Positions 34,776-43,930 are shown, numbered from the stretch's first letter. The stretch: DNA of 64,000 bases from S5-A14a sp022766365 (GCA_050313295.1 JBNPLD010000006.1), one strand, 5' to 3'. The notes: generated from the letters alone by a model not told the origin. Program-made: numbers and translations.

Positions 34776-36118
34776 TTATTCTCATCTCCGGATATGAGTT
34801 CTTCATTTTCGAAAACTTTGTAAATAGCTCTGATTGCATCACCCATTCTGTGGTTTTCAACACCGATTATGATATTCATCTCTGATGAGCCCTGATCTAT
34901 CATTCTCACGTTAACATCAGCCTCTGCAAGAGCTGTAAAAAGCTTAGCAGAAACACCGATGCTTGACGTCATTCCCTGACCGACCGTCGCAATCAGTGCT
35001 ATATCCTGAAAAACTTCTATATTGTCCGGCTCTAGCTGAAGGGTTATCTGCTCCTTAACTTCCTCAAGTTTGTCTCCTAATGAATCGTTTGAAAGAACCA
35101 CTGATATGGTATCGATTCCGCTTGGCAGATGCTCAAAGTTCACGTCCATATCCTCGAGAATTGTCAGCAGCCTTCTGACAAAACCTTTGCCGGTACTCAT
35201 CATATTCTTATAAATTGCTATTACGGTAAAATCTTTGGATCCTGCAATTCCGGTTACAATTCTTTTTGAGTTGGGGTCATGATGTGCCGTAATAAATGTT
35301 CCCTTATCTCTTGGCTCATTGGTATTTCTGATATTTATAGGTATATTGGCCATGCGGGCAGGATATATGGCATCTTCGTGGAGAACTGACGCCCCCATAT
35401 AGGAGAGTTCTCTGAGTTCCTTGTAGGAAATTGAGTCGATTGGCTTTGGGTTCTCAACAATCCTCGGGTCTGCCATGAGAAATCCGGATACATCTGTCCA
35501 ATTTTCGTAAACAGATGCCTTAACCGCCTTTGCCACAAGAGCCCCTGTTATATCGGAACCGCCACGAGAAAAAGTTCTGATTCGCGTGCTTCCCCTCTCG
35601 GAACCGTAAAACCCGGGTATCACAGCAGTCTTATGCTTAGCGAGTTCTTCCGATAACGCTGTATCTGTAGCATCGTGAAGAAAATTACCCTTTTCATCAA
35701 ACAGAATCAGCCCAGCCGCATCTACAAAATCGTACCCGAGATACGCTGCAATCATCACAGCATTAAGATATTCTCCGCGGCTAACGATATATTCGGTAGA
35801 GGAACCCGTGTTTATCTTCTCCCTTATTATATCAAAATGCTCATCAAGCACCCCGTCGATTCCCAACTTGTGTTCCACAGCAACAAACCTGTCCACTACG
35901 ACTTCAAAGAGCTGCTCCCATGGCAAATTGTGATCTCTATGGGTCTTGCACAGGTACAGAAGATCTGTTATTTTGTTGTCTCCGTCATATCTCTTGCCCG
36001 GTGCGGATACAATTATGTAATTCCTGCCTTCATCCTGAAGAATGATATCTCTGGTTTTAACTATCTGTATGCTGTCGGCAACCGACGAGCCTCCGAACTT
36101 TGCGACTTTAATATCCAT
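34772..36118 (-). CDS. lysC: Aspartate kinase
   Basis: Aspartokinase phosphorylates aspartate at the entry to lysine, threonine and methionine synthesis. The 448-residue protein begins with VAKFGGSSVAD and has the catalytic FSRGGSDITGALVAKAV segment and two C-terminal ACT domains (about 300-440: GVSAKLFTALAEADVNVRMIDQGSSEMNIIIGVE). Its position in a string led by the SAM-riboswitch metK gene suggests control by methionine supply rather than lysine. Feedback-ligand preference cannot be read by eye. Confidence 0.95.
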   Translation of the reverse strand: MDIKVAKFGGSSVADSIQIVKTRDIILQDEGRNYIIVSAPGKRYDGDNKITDLLYLCKTHRDHNLPWEQLFEVVVDRFVAVEHKLGIDGVLDEHFDIIREKINTGSSTEYIVSRGEYLNAVMIAAYLGYDFVDAAGLILFDEKGNFLHDATDTALSEELAKHKTAVIPGFYGSERGSTRIRTFSRGGSDITGALVAKAVKASVYENWTDVSGFLMADPRIVENPKPIDSISYKELRELSYMGASVLHEDAIYPARMANIPINIRNTNEPRDKGTFITAHHDPNSKRIVTGIAGSKDFTVIAIYKNMMSTGKGFVRRLLTILEDMDVNFEHLPSGIDTISVVLSNDSLGDKLEEVKEQITLQLEPDNIEVFQDIALIATVGQGMTSSIGVSAKLFTALAEADVNVRMIDQGSSEMNIIIGVENHRMGDAIRAIYKVFENEELISGDENK

Positions 36119-36139
36119 ATAAATATATTACTCCATTTT

Positions 36140-36607
36140 TTACTCTTTAAATTCAATTTTTTCGGATCTCTCCCTGATCTCATCAAGAAGCTGATGCAGC
36201 CTCTCATATGCACTGTGCAGATCGTCAAGATCTTCTCCGTCAACGTTGTGATTCATAAACAGATCCTCTGCTGCCCACTGAAATCTCAGATGACTTTTGA
36301 CAAGTTGTAAATATGTGTCGTAGTTGCGGCTGTTGTATGCATTCTTGAAGCTGGCCACATCTTTTTTCACCATTTCAATAAGAGCCTGTTCATCATATGT
36401 TCTCCCCATATGCATTGGATATGGACTCGTTCTCTCAAGGTAGATTTCGCCGTTTTCTTTAATCTCATAAACATATGCGACCTTTACATCAGGTGCAATC
36501 TGAAAGCTTACAAGGTTTATATGAGCCAGATGTGTCTTAATCGAGTCTGCACCTGCCTGCCTCAGGACAATATTTATCATGTCATCGTGAAATGTGTCAT
36601 TAAACAT
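36140..36607 (-). CDS. 155-residue hypothetical protein, cytosolic
   Basis: I do not recognise a family. The protein is soluble, with a mixed beta/alpha N-terminal half (FQIAPDVKVAYVYEIKENGEIYLERTSPYPM) and a helical C-terminal half ending in charged residues (YERLHQLLDEIRERSEKIEFKE). It lies 21 bases before lysC and 38 after the ArsB/NhaD-type gene, so it is probably co-transcribed with both. An AAGAGAGG-type site precedes the ATG. Confidence 0.65.
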   Translation of the reverse strand: MFNDTFHDDMINIVLRQAGADSIKTHLAHINLVSFQIAPDVKVAYVYEIKENGEIYLERTSPYPMHMGRTYDEQALIEMVKKDVASFKNAYNSRNYDTYLQLVKSHLRFQWAAEDLFMNHNVDGEDLDDLHSAYERLHQLLDEIRERSEKIEFKE

Positions 36608-36645
36608 CTCTCAAACCTCTCTTTTCCTTCTTTCCGAATTTGTTC

Positions 36646-37911
36646 TCAATACCTGATCAACATATACGCAGAAGCAACTATCATGGATAATACCATAACC
36701 GGCATACCCACCTTTATGAAACTCCCGAATGTAATCGGATATCCCTGTTTGTTACTGATACCTGCAAGCACAACATTGGCAGATGCTCCCACCAACGTTC
36801 CGTTGCCTCCCAGACAAGCACCCAATGAAACTGCCCACCAAAGGGGAAGGGTGTCCACTCCGTCATTACCCATAGCAAGAATAAGAGGAATCAGAGTTGC
36901 TACGAATGGAATGTTGTCCAGGAAGGAAGATAGAATAGCCGAACCCCACATCAGAACCATCATAGTCAGAACAACATTGCCGTGGGTAAAATCGATGAGT
37001 ACTTGTGCCAAATCTTTGATTACGCCTGTCTCAACCATACCACCTACTACTATGAATAAACCTACAAAGAAGAGTATGGTCCCCCATTCTGCATCCACTA
37101 TAATATGTTCTACATTAACTCTACCGACAATCATCATCAGTGTAGCTGCTGTCAAGGCGACAATTGACGATTCTATACCCAATGTACCGTGGAACATAAA
37201 TCCTGCTATCACCATCACTATCATTATAAGGCTTTTTCTCAATAAAGTTAAGTCCTCAATGGCCTTTTCTTCGTCCATTTCCATAACTTCTCTGATTGCA
37301 GCTTCCCCTGCTGTCATCTTTTTCCCGTAAAGAAATCTGAATAAACCGACTATAACAACCATGATGGCTACAGAAACTACTCCTGTATTGGAAAGAAAGT
37401 CAAGAAAACTTAAGTGTGCCGCACTTCCTATCATGATATTTGGAGGGTCACCGATCAGAGTGGCAGTTCCTCCTATGTTTGAACTCATAATTTGGCTTAG
37501 AAGGAAAGGAACCGGATCAAGCTTCAGAACCTTACAGATTGCAATCGTCATTGGTCCTACCAGCAAAACGGTGGTTACATTATCCAGAAATGCAGACAGA
37601 ACAGCTGTTAAGACCATGAAGCTTACCATAATCTTCCACGGATCTCCCTTTGCAAGCTTGGCAGCCTTAATTGCCATGTATTCGAACAATCCTGACCTTT
37701 TAACTCCGGATACAAAAATCATCATCCCTACAAGTACTCCAATCGTGTTGAAATCTATGTAGCTTACTGCAATTTTAACATCTAAAATATGTAGGAAAAA
37801 AAGTGCCATTGCTCCTGCAAGCGCAGCAGCAGTTCTGTGAATTTTTTCTGACATGATGGCAACCATTACAGCCAAAAAAACACCAATAGTAACAATCTGA
37901 TTAACTTCCAA
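36646..37911 (-). CDS. ArsB/NhaD-type ion transporter
   Basis: The protein has about eleven hydrophobic segments and the ion transporter superfamily motif GGTATLIGDPPNIMIGSAA (near residues 152-170), plus a second-half repeat GGNGTLVGASANVV. Members carry Na+, arsenite, citrate or dicarboxylates. I chose TTG at 37911 (MEVNQIVTIGVFLAVMVAI), seven bases after GGAGG; a TTG at 37989 would add 26 polar residues and cover the hairpin at 37945. It lies 108 bases after metK. Confidence 0.85.
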   Translation of the reverse strand: MEVNQIVTIGVFLAVMVAIMSEKIHRTAAALAGAMALFFLHILDVKIAVSYIDFNTIGVLVGMMIFVSGVKRSGLFEYMAIKAAKLAKGDPWKIMVSFMVLTAVLSAFLDNVTTVLLVGPMTIAICKVLKLDPVPFLLSQIMSSNIGGTATLIGDPPNIMIGSAAHLSFLDFLSNTGVVSVAIMVVIVGLFRFLYGKKMTAGEAAIREVMEMDEEKAIEDLTLLRKSLIMIVMVIAGFMFHGTLGIESSIVALTAATLMMIVGRVNVEHIIVDAEWGTILFFVGLFIVVGGMVETGVIKDLAQVLIDFTHGNVVLTMMVLMWGSAILSSFLDNIPFVATLIPLILAMGNDGVDTLPLWWAVSLGACLGGNGTLVGASANVVLAGISNKQGYPITFGSFIKVGMPVMVLSMIVASAYMLIRY

Positions 37912-37944
37912 GTATACACCTCCGAAACTTTCTCTCAAAACATT

Positions 37945-37968
37945 GAGCGGACCTTTTGAGGCCCGCTC
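37945..37968 (-). terminator. Hairpin between metK and the transporter gene
   Basis: On the minus strand GAGCGGGCC pairs with GGTCCGCTC around a six-base loop (one G-U pair), followed by AATGTTTTG. The T-tract is poor, so it may only dampen transcription from metK into the downstream genes or stabilise the metK transcript end. Confidence 0.45.
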
Positions 37969-38019
37969 CTCTCCGACTATATCCGTCAAACTCTATAAAT
38001 TATGATATCATGCAGGTTT

Positions 38020-39228
38020 TCAAAGACCCGCTTTTTCCCTGATTATATCCACTTTATCTGTACGTTCCCACGTTAGATCAATATCTGTTCTTCCGAAATG
38101 TCCGCTTCCCGCAATCTGTCTGTAAATAGGTTTTCTCAAATCCAAGTCTTTGATAATAGAGGCGGGTCTGAGATCGAAAACGTCTTCAATGATATCTACA
38201 ATCTTGTCTTCAGGAATCTTCGCTGTACCGAAGCAATCCACTGATACGCTCACAGGCATTGCAACTCCAATCGCATAAGCAAGCTGAAGCTCACATTTGT
38301 CTGCAAGCCCTGCTTTAACTATGTTCTTGGCCACATACCTCGCGGCATAGCTTGCGGAACGATCAACCTTTGTCGGATCCTTCCCTGAAAACGCACCGCC
38401 TCCATGTCTTGCACAGCCACCATATGTATCTACTATTATCTTCCTCCCGGTAAGCCCCGAATCTCCATGCGGTCCGCCTATTACAAAGCGACCTGTCGGA
38501 TTTACATAGTATTTGGTTCTATCATCCAGAAGTTCTTTGGGTATTATCGGTGTGATAACATAATTGACAAGGTCTTTGCGAATCTGTTCCTGTGTCACAT
38601 CAGGGTCATGCTGTGCACTTATGACAATCGTATCGATTCTCACCACTTTATCGTCATCATATTCCACAGTAACCTGTGTTTTTCCATCAGGTCTCAGATA
38701 TGTAAGTGTACCGTCCTTTCTGACCTTAGTAAGCTGTCTGGCAAGCTTATTGGCAAGGGCAATAGGCATAGGCATAAGTTCTTCCGTCTCATTGCAAGCA
38801 TACCCGAACATCATACCCTGATCACCGGCACCTGTATCCATACTGTCATGACAGGTTTTCCCCGTGTCTTCGCTTTCAAGATCTCCTTCTTTGTATTCGA
38901 GAGCCTTGTCAACCCCTAGTGCAATATCAGTTGACTGTTCATCAATAGAAGTCAATACAGCACACGTATTGCCATCAAATCCATAATCCGAATTGTCGTA
39001 TCCTATATCACAGATTACTTCCCTGGCAATTTTCGAGATATCAATGTAACAATTTGTACTGATCTCTCCCATAAGCATGGCATATCCTGTGTTAACAGTT
39101 GTCTCACATGCCACCCTACCTGTAGGATCCTCAGCTAAAATCGCATCAACAACTGCGTCTGAAATCTGATCGCAAACTTTATCAGGATGTCCCTCTGTAA
39201 CTGACTCGGATGTAAATAAGCGTTTCAT
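38020..39228 (-). CDS. metK: S-adenosylmethionine synthetase
   Basis: MetK makes SAM from methionine and ATP. The 402-residue protein has the signature motifs GAGDQGMMFGYA (near 131-142) and GGGAFSGKD (near 277-285), and the SVTEGHPDKVCDQISDA start. It is preceded by a SAM-I riboswitch with a terminator, so it should be switched off when SAM is plentiful. It is the first gene of a string that runs through an ion transporter, a hypothetical gene and lysC. Confidence 0.98.
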   Translation of the reverse strand: MKRLFTSESVTEGHPDKVCDQISDAVVDAILAEDPTGRVACETTVNTGYAMLMGEISTNCYIDISKIAREVICDIGYDNSDYGFDGNTCAVLTSIDEQSTDIALGVDKALEYKEGDLESEDTGKTCHDSMDTGAGDQGMMFGYACNETEELMPMPIALANKLARQLTKVRKDGTLTYLRPDGKTQVTVEYDDDKVVRIDTIVISAQHDPDVTQEQIRKDLVNYVITPIIPKELLDDRTKYYVNPTGRFVIGGPHGDSGLTGRKIIVDTYGGCARHGGGAFSGKDPTKVDRSASYAARYVAKNIVKAGLADKCELQLAYAIGVAMPVSVSVDCFGTAKIPEDKIVDIIEDVFDLRPASIIKDLDLRKPIYRQIAGSGHFGRTDIDLTWERTDKVDIIREKAGL

Positions 39229-39310
39229 TGCGTCTCCTTTCTCGCAAAACAGCCGATGTGCCGAATTGTAATCTACCCTATTAAATCACTTTAAAACGCA
39301 TATACGGCTA

Positions 39311-39480
39311 ATAATAAAAAATCTCTCCTTGCAAAGCTAAGAGAGGCTGATGTTCATATCAATCCTCATCTGTCAAAGCATTGCTCTGTAGGAATTAGCA
39401 CCTTTAGGGCTTGCTACAAAGCGCAAACCGCTAGGTTGCCGGGCATCAAAGGGCCTAGTCCCTCCGCCACTCTTGATAAG
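39311..39480 (-). ncRNA. SAM-I (S-box) riboswitch before metK
   Basis: Read on the minus strand from 39480, the leader has CTTATCAAGAG, GGCGGAGGGACTAGGCCC, TTTGATGCCCGGCAACC and AAGGTGCTAATTCCTACAG in that order, then CAGATGAG, which closes P1 (CTTATC with GATGAG). These are the hallmark segments of the SAM-I aptamer (39480-39365). The expression platform CTCTC...GGAGAG followed by ATTTTTTA (about 39346-39314) is an intrinsic terminator. SAM binding should stabilise the terminator and stop metK transcription. Confidence 0.97.
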
Positions 39481-39490
39481 GTATGTATTC

Positions 39491-39518
39491 ATTATACACC
39501 GCCCCTTGTAAAAGTCAA
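39491..39518 (-). promoter_or_regulatory. Promoter of the metK riboswitch transcript
   Basis: On the minus strand TTGACT (39518-39513), 16 bases, then TATAAT (39496-39491). The start near 39484 places the aptamer at the very 5' end of the RNA. Confidence 0.7.
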
Positions 39519-39562
39519 CAAAATATGTAATAATTAGCAAACAGAAAAGTTTATAATTTGTA

Positions 39563-40816
39563 ATGGAAACTGAAACTATGAATACTAAGATAACTGAGAA
39601 AACCAAAAATTTCAAAGAAATCCCCATAACCGGAGAAGGAATCACTGTTCTCGCCGGCGGCAGCAGAGAATCCGATAAGACAAGTTCCCGTATCTTTCGA
39701 TCCGCATATGTTACAGACACCAGACTCATGGGTGTATTGTCCATAGGTATCACATGGGACCTGCCTGATAACAAATTCAAGAAACGTATGCACCAATTCT
39801 TCTATATCGATGTGGAAGAATACGGACTTGAAAGATATGAGATGATTCTCGGAGACAATGAAGATCTATATGATGATGTCCAAAGGACTTTTGTCGGAGG
39901 TCTCGGCGCAAGACTTGTCGAAATATCCCTTCGAGAAGCTATGTGGCTGATGCAAAAATACGCTGACCGTGCCCTTGCGAATAATCATTTTATCCCTGAG
40001 CCGGTGAGTGAATACTCTTGTCTCTTGAAACCGGCTGTCATTTTTTCAGAACCTGAGATGTATATCCTGGACAGCAAGCAATGCACTCCCGTATCCACAC
40101 CATACGAGTCAACCAACTACTACCTTATGAGGACATTTGCCAAGGACCTTGAAGCTGCAGCTGTTTTGGCCACGGGCCCTGATATATCAGACCCGTTTCC
40201 CCAACTTCCGGTAAGTGTTCTGTATAAGAACAAAATAACTGCTTTGGATGAAGCCGGCCTATTTTCCTGTGAATGTCTGGTTGAAGCTGGAGACAGATAC
40301 TACATGGCGGTATGCCGGGTTCAGATGGAACATCTCCGTGTAGGTGCGGTTTCCGGAATTTCAGCTTTTCCCATATCCACAATGGAAGCAGCTTGTTTGC
40401 TCAGCAGGACTGAGCACATCTCCGTCATGCATGTTGATGACGAGTTCAAATATTTCAATCAGAACTCTACTTTCATGTTGAATTGGAGTACTGTGCGCAG
40501 AGAAGGAAGTGGCGTACTATTCGTTTTGTACAAACCGAACAACAGCCATGTCAACTCTCCGAACTACTCTATACTCAATGATTTTTACGGCATCTATTAT
40601 TACAACGGAAAAGATGAGCTCGTTATCATGGGGAGCAGCGAGGAATATCTGGGGCTTCTGGAACATGATATTTTTAACTCTGCATTTGGTAAGCACGCCA
40701 GCCTGATTCATAAGGAAATCTATACAGAGCCATTGATTTACGATTTTGTTTTGAGCGACGAAACCCATTTCTTAGACTATGCGAAGAAGGTCAGAGAAGA
40801 AGGCAAGAATCAATAG
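39563..40816 (+). CDS. 417-residue hypothetical protein, unrecognised
   Basis: I do not recognise a family. The protein is soluble, without signal peptide or membrane helix. It is rich in aromatic residues and contains the stretches GLGARLVEISLREAMWLMQKYADRA (read in two parts) and SVLYKNKITALDEAGLFSCECLV. It could be a multi-domain enzyme or structural protein. The ATG at 39563 lacks a ribosome site, and a TATAAT box ends five bases before it, so the mRNA is probably leaderless. A second ATG at 39578 also lacks a ribosome site. It is divergent from metK. Confidence 0.7.
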   Translation: METETMNTKITEKTKNFKEIPITGEGITVLAGGSRESDKTSSRIFRSAYVTDTRLMGVLSIGITWDLPDNKFKKRMHQFFYIDVEEYGLERYEMILGDNEDLYDDVQRTFVGGLGARLVEISLREAMWLMQKYADRALANNHFIPEPVSEYSCLLKPAVIFSEPEMYILDSKQCTPVSTPYESTNYYLMRTFAKDLEAAAVLATGPDISDPFPQLPVSVLYKNKITALDEAGLFSCECLVEAGDRYYMAVCRVQMEHLRVGAVSGISAFPISTMEAACLLSRTEHISVMHVDDEFKYFNQNSTFMLNWSTVRREGSGVLFVLYKPNNSHVNSPNYSILNDFYGIYYYNGKDELVIMGSSEEYLGLLEHDIFNSAFGKHASLIHKEIYTEPLIYDFVLSDETHFLDYAKKVREEGKNQ

Positions 40817-41029
40817 TAATAATCTTGTGAGCTGCGCAATTGCGTAATCGAAATATTAATATTCCGGGAATTTTAGAAAGTATCACAATTCTGAATGCAA
40901 TGACAAATCGAATTTAAGCTTTCACAATAATTATGTAAACTTACTGCACACGCACTGTTAGATTTTACTGATGTCACAAAGGCTTGGAAATACTTATTTT
41001 ATAACTTACTGTGATATTTATCACAAAAG

Positions 41030-41139
41030 TTATCAACATGTGTATGTGGATAACTATTTTTGAGCATATCGTTGAATTTTCAAAGTTTATTCTCATCATC
41101 TTACATAAAATTCGAAAAGTTATCCACGTATTTTCCACA
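41030..41139. promoter_or_regulatory. Cluster of DnaA-box-like 9-mers
   Basis: Four 9-mers match or nearly match the DnaA box TTATCCACA: TTATCAACA (41030-41038, plus), TGTGGATAA (41045-41053, a perfect box on the minus strand), TTATCCACG (41120-41128, plus) and TTTTCCACA (41131-41139, plus). They sit in a 373-base AT-rich spacer without a gene. The replication-origin genes (dnaA, dnaN, rpmH, parAB) are not nearby, and gene orientation does not switch here, so a regulatory DnaA cluster is more likely than an origin. Confidence 0.6.
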
Positions 41140-41189
41140 TAATTATTGCTGCACTTTACTTTTGAAAATTAAGAAATTTAGGGGATAAA

Positions 41190-42476
41190 ATGAAAACACA
41201 AACCATCTACAAAGATAATGTATATTTAAAGGACTTAAATGGAAGAATAACAGGAATTTATTCCATAGATGACAAAACTCTCCTTACATTTGACCGGACT
41301 ATCTTTTTCCCGACCGGCGGCGGTCAAAGCCACGACATAGGTAAAATTATCTGGAAGTCGAAAGAAATTCCTGTCGTTGATGTCTATGAGAAGGAGGGAG
41401 AAATATACCATCAGGTGATACTTGATTCCCTTTATAATTCCGATTGCGAAATTGAAAATCGCACCAAAAATACAGATAGCTTTTCCAAAGGTGATGATGT
41501 TCAACTTCAGATAGACTGGAATCACCGATTTGACAATATGCAGCGCCACTGCGGAGAACACATTCTCAGCGGAGCGTTTTACAAACTTTACAAGGGTATA
41601 AACCGCGGATTCCACATGGGCAAGGATTATATGACTATCGATATAAGCCTTGAAGTCAGTCCATTTGATAAGATTACATGGAAGATGGCGAAGGAGGCAG
41701 AACTTGAAACTAATAAAGTTATATGGGAAAATATTCCTGTGATTACGACCCATTATGATACCAAGGAAGAAGCTTCCGTAGAGCCTCTTAGAAAGGAACT
41801 GAAAATATCAAGTGACATAACCATCGTCCGCATAGGAAGTTTCAATGAGCCTTCAGATGCGGTGGCTTGTTGCGGCACACACCCAAGCCATTCAGGTCAA
41901 GTCGGAATGTTGAAAATCTACAAGATTGAACCAAATAAAGGTATGACACGAATCTATTTTGATGCAGGAAAACGGGCTTTCAAAAACTACCAAAGGGACT
42001 ATGATGTTTTGACAAAAATAAACAATAAACTTTCCGCCGGGACGGAGGATCTGTTCGATAAATTCAAATCAATGGAGGAACACACCCACGGTGTAAAAGC
42101 CAGACTGCACAATTTAGAGAAAATTCTGATTAATTCCAAAGTAAAAGCCTTAAAGCCGGATTTGGAGGCCATTACCGGGGGCGTTCTGATCAAAACCTAC
42201 GATGACATCTCAAAGGACATGATTCAGTCCATAGGCAGACAGCTTACAAAAAACCAATCTCTGCCCGATGAAGTACTGTTAATACTTTCCTCATCACCCG
42301 GAGCCTTCGCAATACTCTACGCATCCCCCTCCTCAAAATATCATTGCGGAAATATAGTAAAGGAAAAAGGACGACCGATTGGTGGTAAAGGTGGAGGCAA
42401 CCAAACATCTGCTCAAGTTACATTTGAGACTTCGAATGAGCTCAACAACTTCCTCGGGTATTTGAAAACGCTGTAG
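41190..42476 (+). CDS. Alanyl-tRNA editing protein, long AlaX type
   Basis: Long AlaX proteins hydrolyse Ser- or Gly-tRNA-Ala in trans. The zinc site is present as H120-x3-H124 (HCGEHIL, where the usual second residue is T or G) and CCGTH (C227/C228, H231). The N-terminal FPTGGGQSHDIG matches the editing-domain entry, and the C-terminal part (about 330-428) is a DHHA1-like domain with the glycine-rich GGKGGGNQTSAQ. AGGGGATAA precedes the ATG. It follows the DnaA-box cluster directly and ends at a strong terminator. Confidence 0.92.
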   Translation: MKTQTIYKDNVYLKDLNGRITGIYSIDDKTLLTFDRTIFFPTGGGQSHDIGKIIWKSKEIPVVDVYEKEGEIYHQVILDSLYNSDCEIENRTKNTDSFSKGDDVQLQIDWNHRFDNMQRHCGEHILSGAFYKLYKGINRGFHMGKDYMTIDISLEVSPFDKITWKMAKEAELETNKVIWENIPVITTHYDTKEEASVEPLRKELKISSDITIVRIGSFNEPSDAVACCGTHPSHSGQVGMLKIYKIEPNKGMTRIYFDAGKRAFKNYQRDYDVLTKINNKLSAGTEDLFDKFKSMEEHTHGVKARLHNLEKILINSKVKALKPDLEAITGGVLIKTYDDISKDMIQSIGRQLTKNQSLPDEVLLILSSSPGAFAILYASPSSKYHCGNIVKEKGRPIGGKGGGNQTSAQVTFETSNELNNFLGYLKTL

Positions 42477-42497
42477 AACACCAAATACACAAAATAG

Positions 42498-42548
42498 AAA
42501 ACGCTGTACTTCCGGGAATTCCCAAGGTACAGCGTTTTAAAATCAATC
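42498..42548. terminator. Bidirectional terminator between alaX and the CoA-transferase
   Basis: AAAACGCTGTAC (42498-42509) pairs perfectly with GTACAGCGTTTT (42537-42548). It serves the alaX gene (stop 42476) and, with TTTT on the minus strand, the CoA-transferase genes that end at 42573. Confidence 0.85.
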
Positions 42549-42572
42549 CTGCTTTTATCTGTATATGGATTA

Positions 42573-43229
42573 CTAGTCTTCCTGATAAGGCTTCAGGTCA
42601 GGACTCCAGATGAGTTCACACCCTGTAGCTTCCTGCACTTCTTCCTTAGTAAAGTCCGGGTGAAGTTCGATAACTTCGATACCCATATCAGTAACCTTCA
42701 TAACAGCCATCTCTGTGATAATCATATCTACACATTTTTCTGCTGTCAACGGAAGTGTGCACTCCTTCAAAATCTTGTGATTTCCCTTCTGGGTATGGGT
42801 CATGGCAATGATTACTTCCCTGGCTCCCACCACAAGGTCCATAGCTCCACCCATTCCGGCAACCTTCTTGCCCGGTATAATCCAGTTTGCCAGATCTCCG
42901 TTCTCAGCTACCTGCATAGCACCAAGAACTGTTACGTCAACGTGACCACCTCTTACTATACCGAAACTTGTAGCAGTATCAAAATAGTTTACTCTTGGAA
43001 GTACCGTAACGTACTGTCCACCTGAGTTGATGATATCTACATCCTCTTCGCCGGGTTCAGGAACTGAATCCAATCCGGCAAATCCATTTTCAGAGTGAAG
43101 TGTAATGATAATATCTTCAGGAACATAGGATCCAACCATTGTTGGAAGACCGATTCCCAGATTAACCAATTCGCCATCTCTCAGCTCTTTAGCTGTTCTT
43201 CTGGCAATTCTTTCCTTTATATCTGCCAT
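42573..43229 (-). CDS. atoA: 3-oxoacid/butyrate-acetoacetate CoA-transferase subunit B
   Basis: The 218-residue B subunit carries the catalytic glutamate E47 in SENGFAG, and the GIGLPTMVGSYVP and GGAMDLVVGAREVI segments of the AtoA/ScoB family. It moves CoA between acyl groups such as butyrate and acetoacetate. In lysine fermenters this pair closes the pathway. Its start overlaps the A-subunit gene by 13 bases, with an AAGGAG site inside that gene, so the subunits are translationally coupled. Confidence 0.93.
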   Translation of the reverse strand: MADIKERIARRTAKELRDGELVNLGIGLPTMVGSYVPEDIIITLHSENGFAGLDSVPEPGEEDVDIINSGGQYVTVLPRVNYFDTATSFGIVRGGHVDVTVLGAMQVAENGDLANWIIPGKKVAGMGGAMDLVVGAREVIIAMTHTQKGNHKILKECTLPLTAEKCVDMIITEMAVMKVTDMGIEVIELHPDFTKEEVQEATGCELIWSPDLKPYQED

Positions 43230-43930
43230 TTCTTTTCTCCTTCCACAATTCCATCAACCAGAACACCTGCAACTGTCAGTCTGTCAGGATCACCTGAACC
43301 TATTTCTATAAGTTCTTCTGCAGCAACAATCACTTTATCTGCTGCTCCGGCCATTACATAGTTGAAGTTCTTAGTTGCCTTGGCACACATGAAGTTTCCG
43401 AATTTATCACAAACGGAAGCTCTGATGAAAGCATAGTCCGCTCTCAGAGGTCTCTCTACCAGATACTTAACTCCGTCGATCTCCATAGTGATCTTGTCTC
43501 TACCAAGCTCATCCTTCTCGAATTCCATTGGAGTTCCTACTCCGGTTGGAGTGATAACACCGCCGAGACCATAATTGGCAGCTCTGATCTTCTCAGCCAG
43601 TGTACCCTGTGGAACAAGAGTATATTTAAGTGTTCCATCTGCGAATTGCTCGTTCAGTTTAGGGTTAACTCCAAGATGAGAAGCTATGATATGGTCAACC
43701 ATATGATTTTCAAGAAGCTTACCAACACCTCTAGCTGTCCTTGCGCCATACTGACCCTCATCAAGGCCTCCGTCATTTGCAATTACAGTCAGGTGCTTAA
43801 CACCCTTTCTTACTAATGCATCCATCAGAATTTCCGGAGAGCCGGTTGCCAAGAAACCGCCAACCATAATGGTCATGCCGTCCTTAACACCTGCAACCGC
43901 TTCATCCGCAGTCATAATTTTGTTAATCAT
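43217..43930 (-). CDS. atoD: 3-oxoacid/butyrate-acetoacetate CoA-transferase subunit A
   Basis: The A subunit has the GGFLATGSPEILMDALVRKG start and the CoA-binding glycine-rich region YGLGGVITPTGVGTP (near 120-134). I chose ATG at 43930 (MINKIMTADEA), eight bases after AGGTGA; a GTG at 43942 overlaps that site. A TATAAT on the minus strand (43993-43988) may be the -10 box. It is the first gene of a two-gene operon. The AtoE-like transporter (644) and the Kce-like enzyme (4471) are possible functional partners elsewhere in the window. Confidence 0.93.
   Translation of the reverse strand: MINKIMTADEAVAGVKDGMTIMVGGFLATGSPEILMDALVRKGVKHLTVIANDGGLDEGQYGARTARGVGKLLENHMVDHIIASHLGVNPKLNEQFADGTLKYTLVPQGTLAEKIRAANYGLGGVITPTGVGTPMEFEKDELGRDKITMEIDGVKYLVERPLRADYAFIRASVCDKFGNFMCAKATKNFNYVMAGAADKVIVAAEELIEIGSGDPDRLTVAGVLVDGIVEGEKKWQI

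Noticed and set aside
39373..39780. Minus-strand open frame over the metK leader
   Set aside because: It covers the SAM-I aptamer, which explains the sequence conservation better than a protein.
40817..41189. Replication origin
   Set aside because: DnaA boxes are present, but no dnaA, dnaN, rpmH or parAB genes are nearby and most genes on both sides stay on the minus strand.
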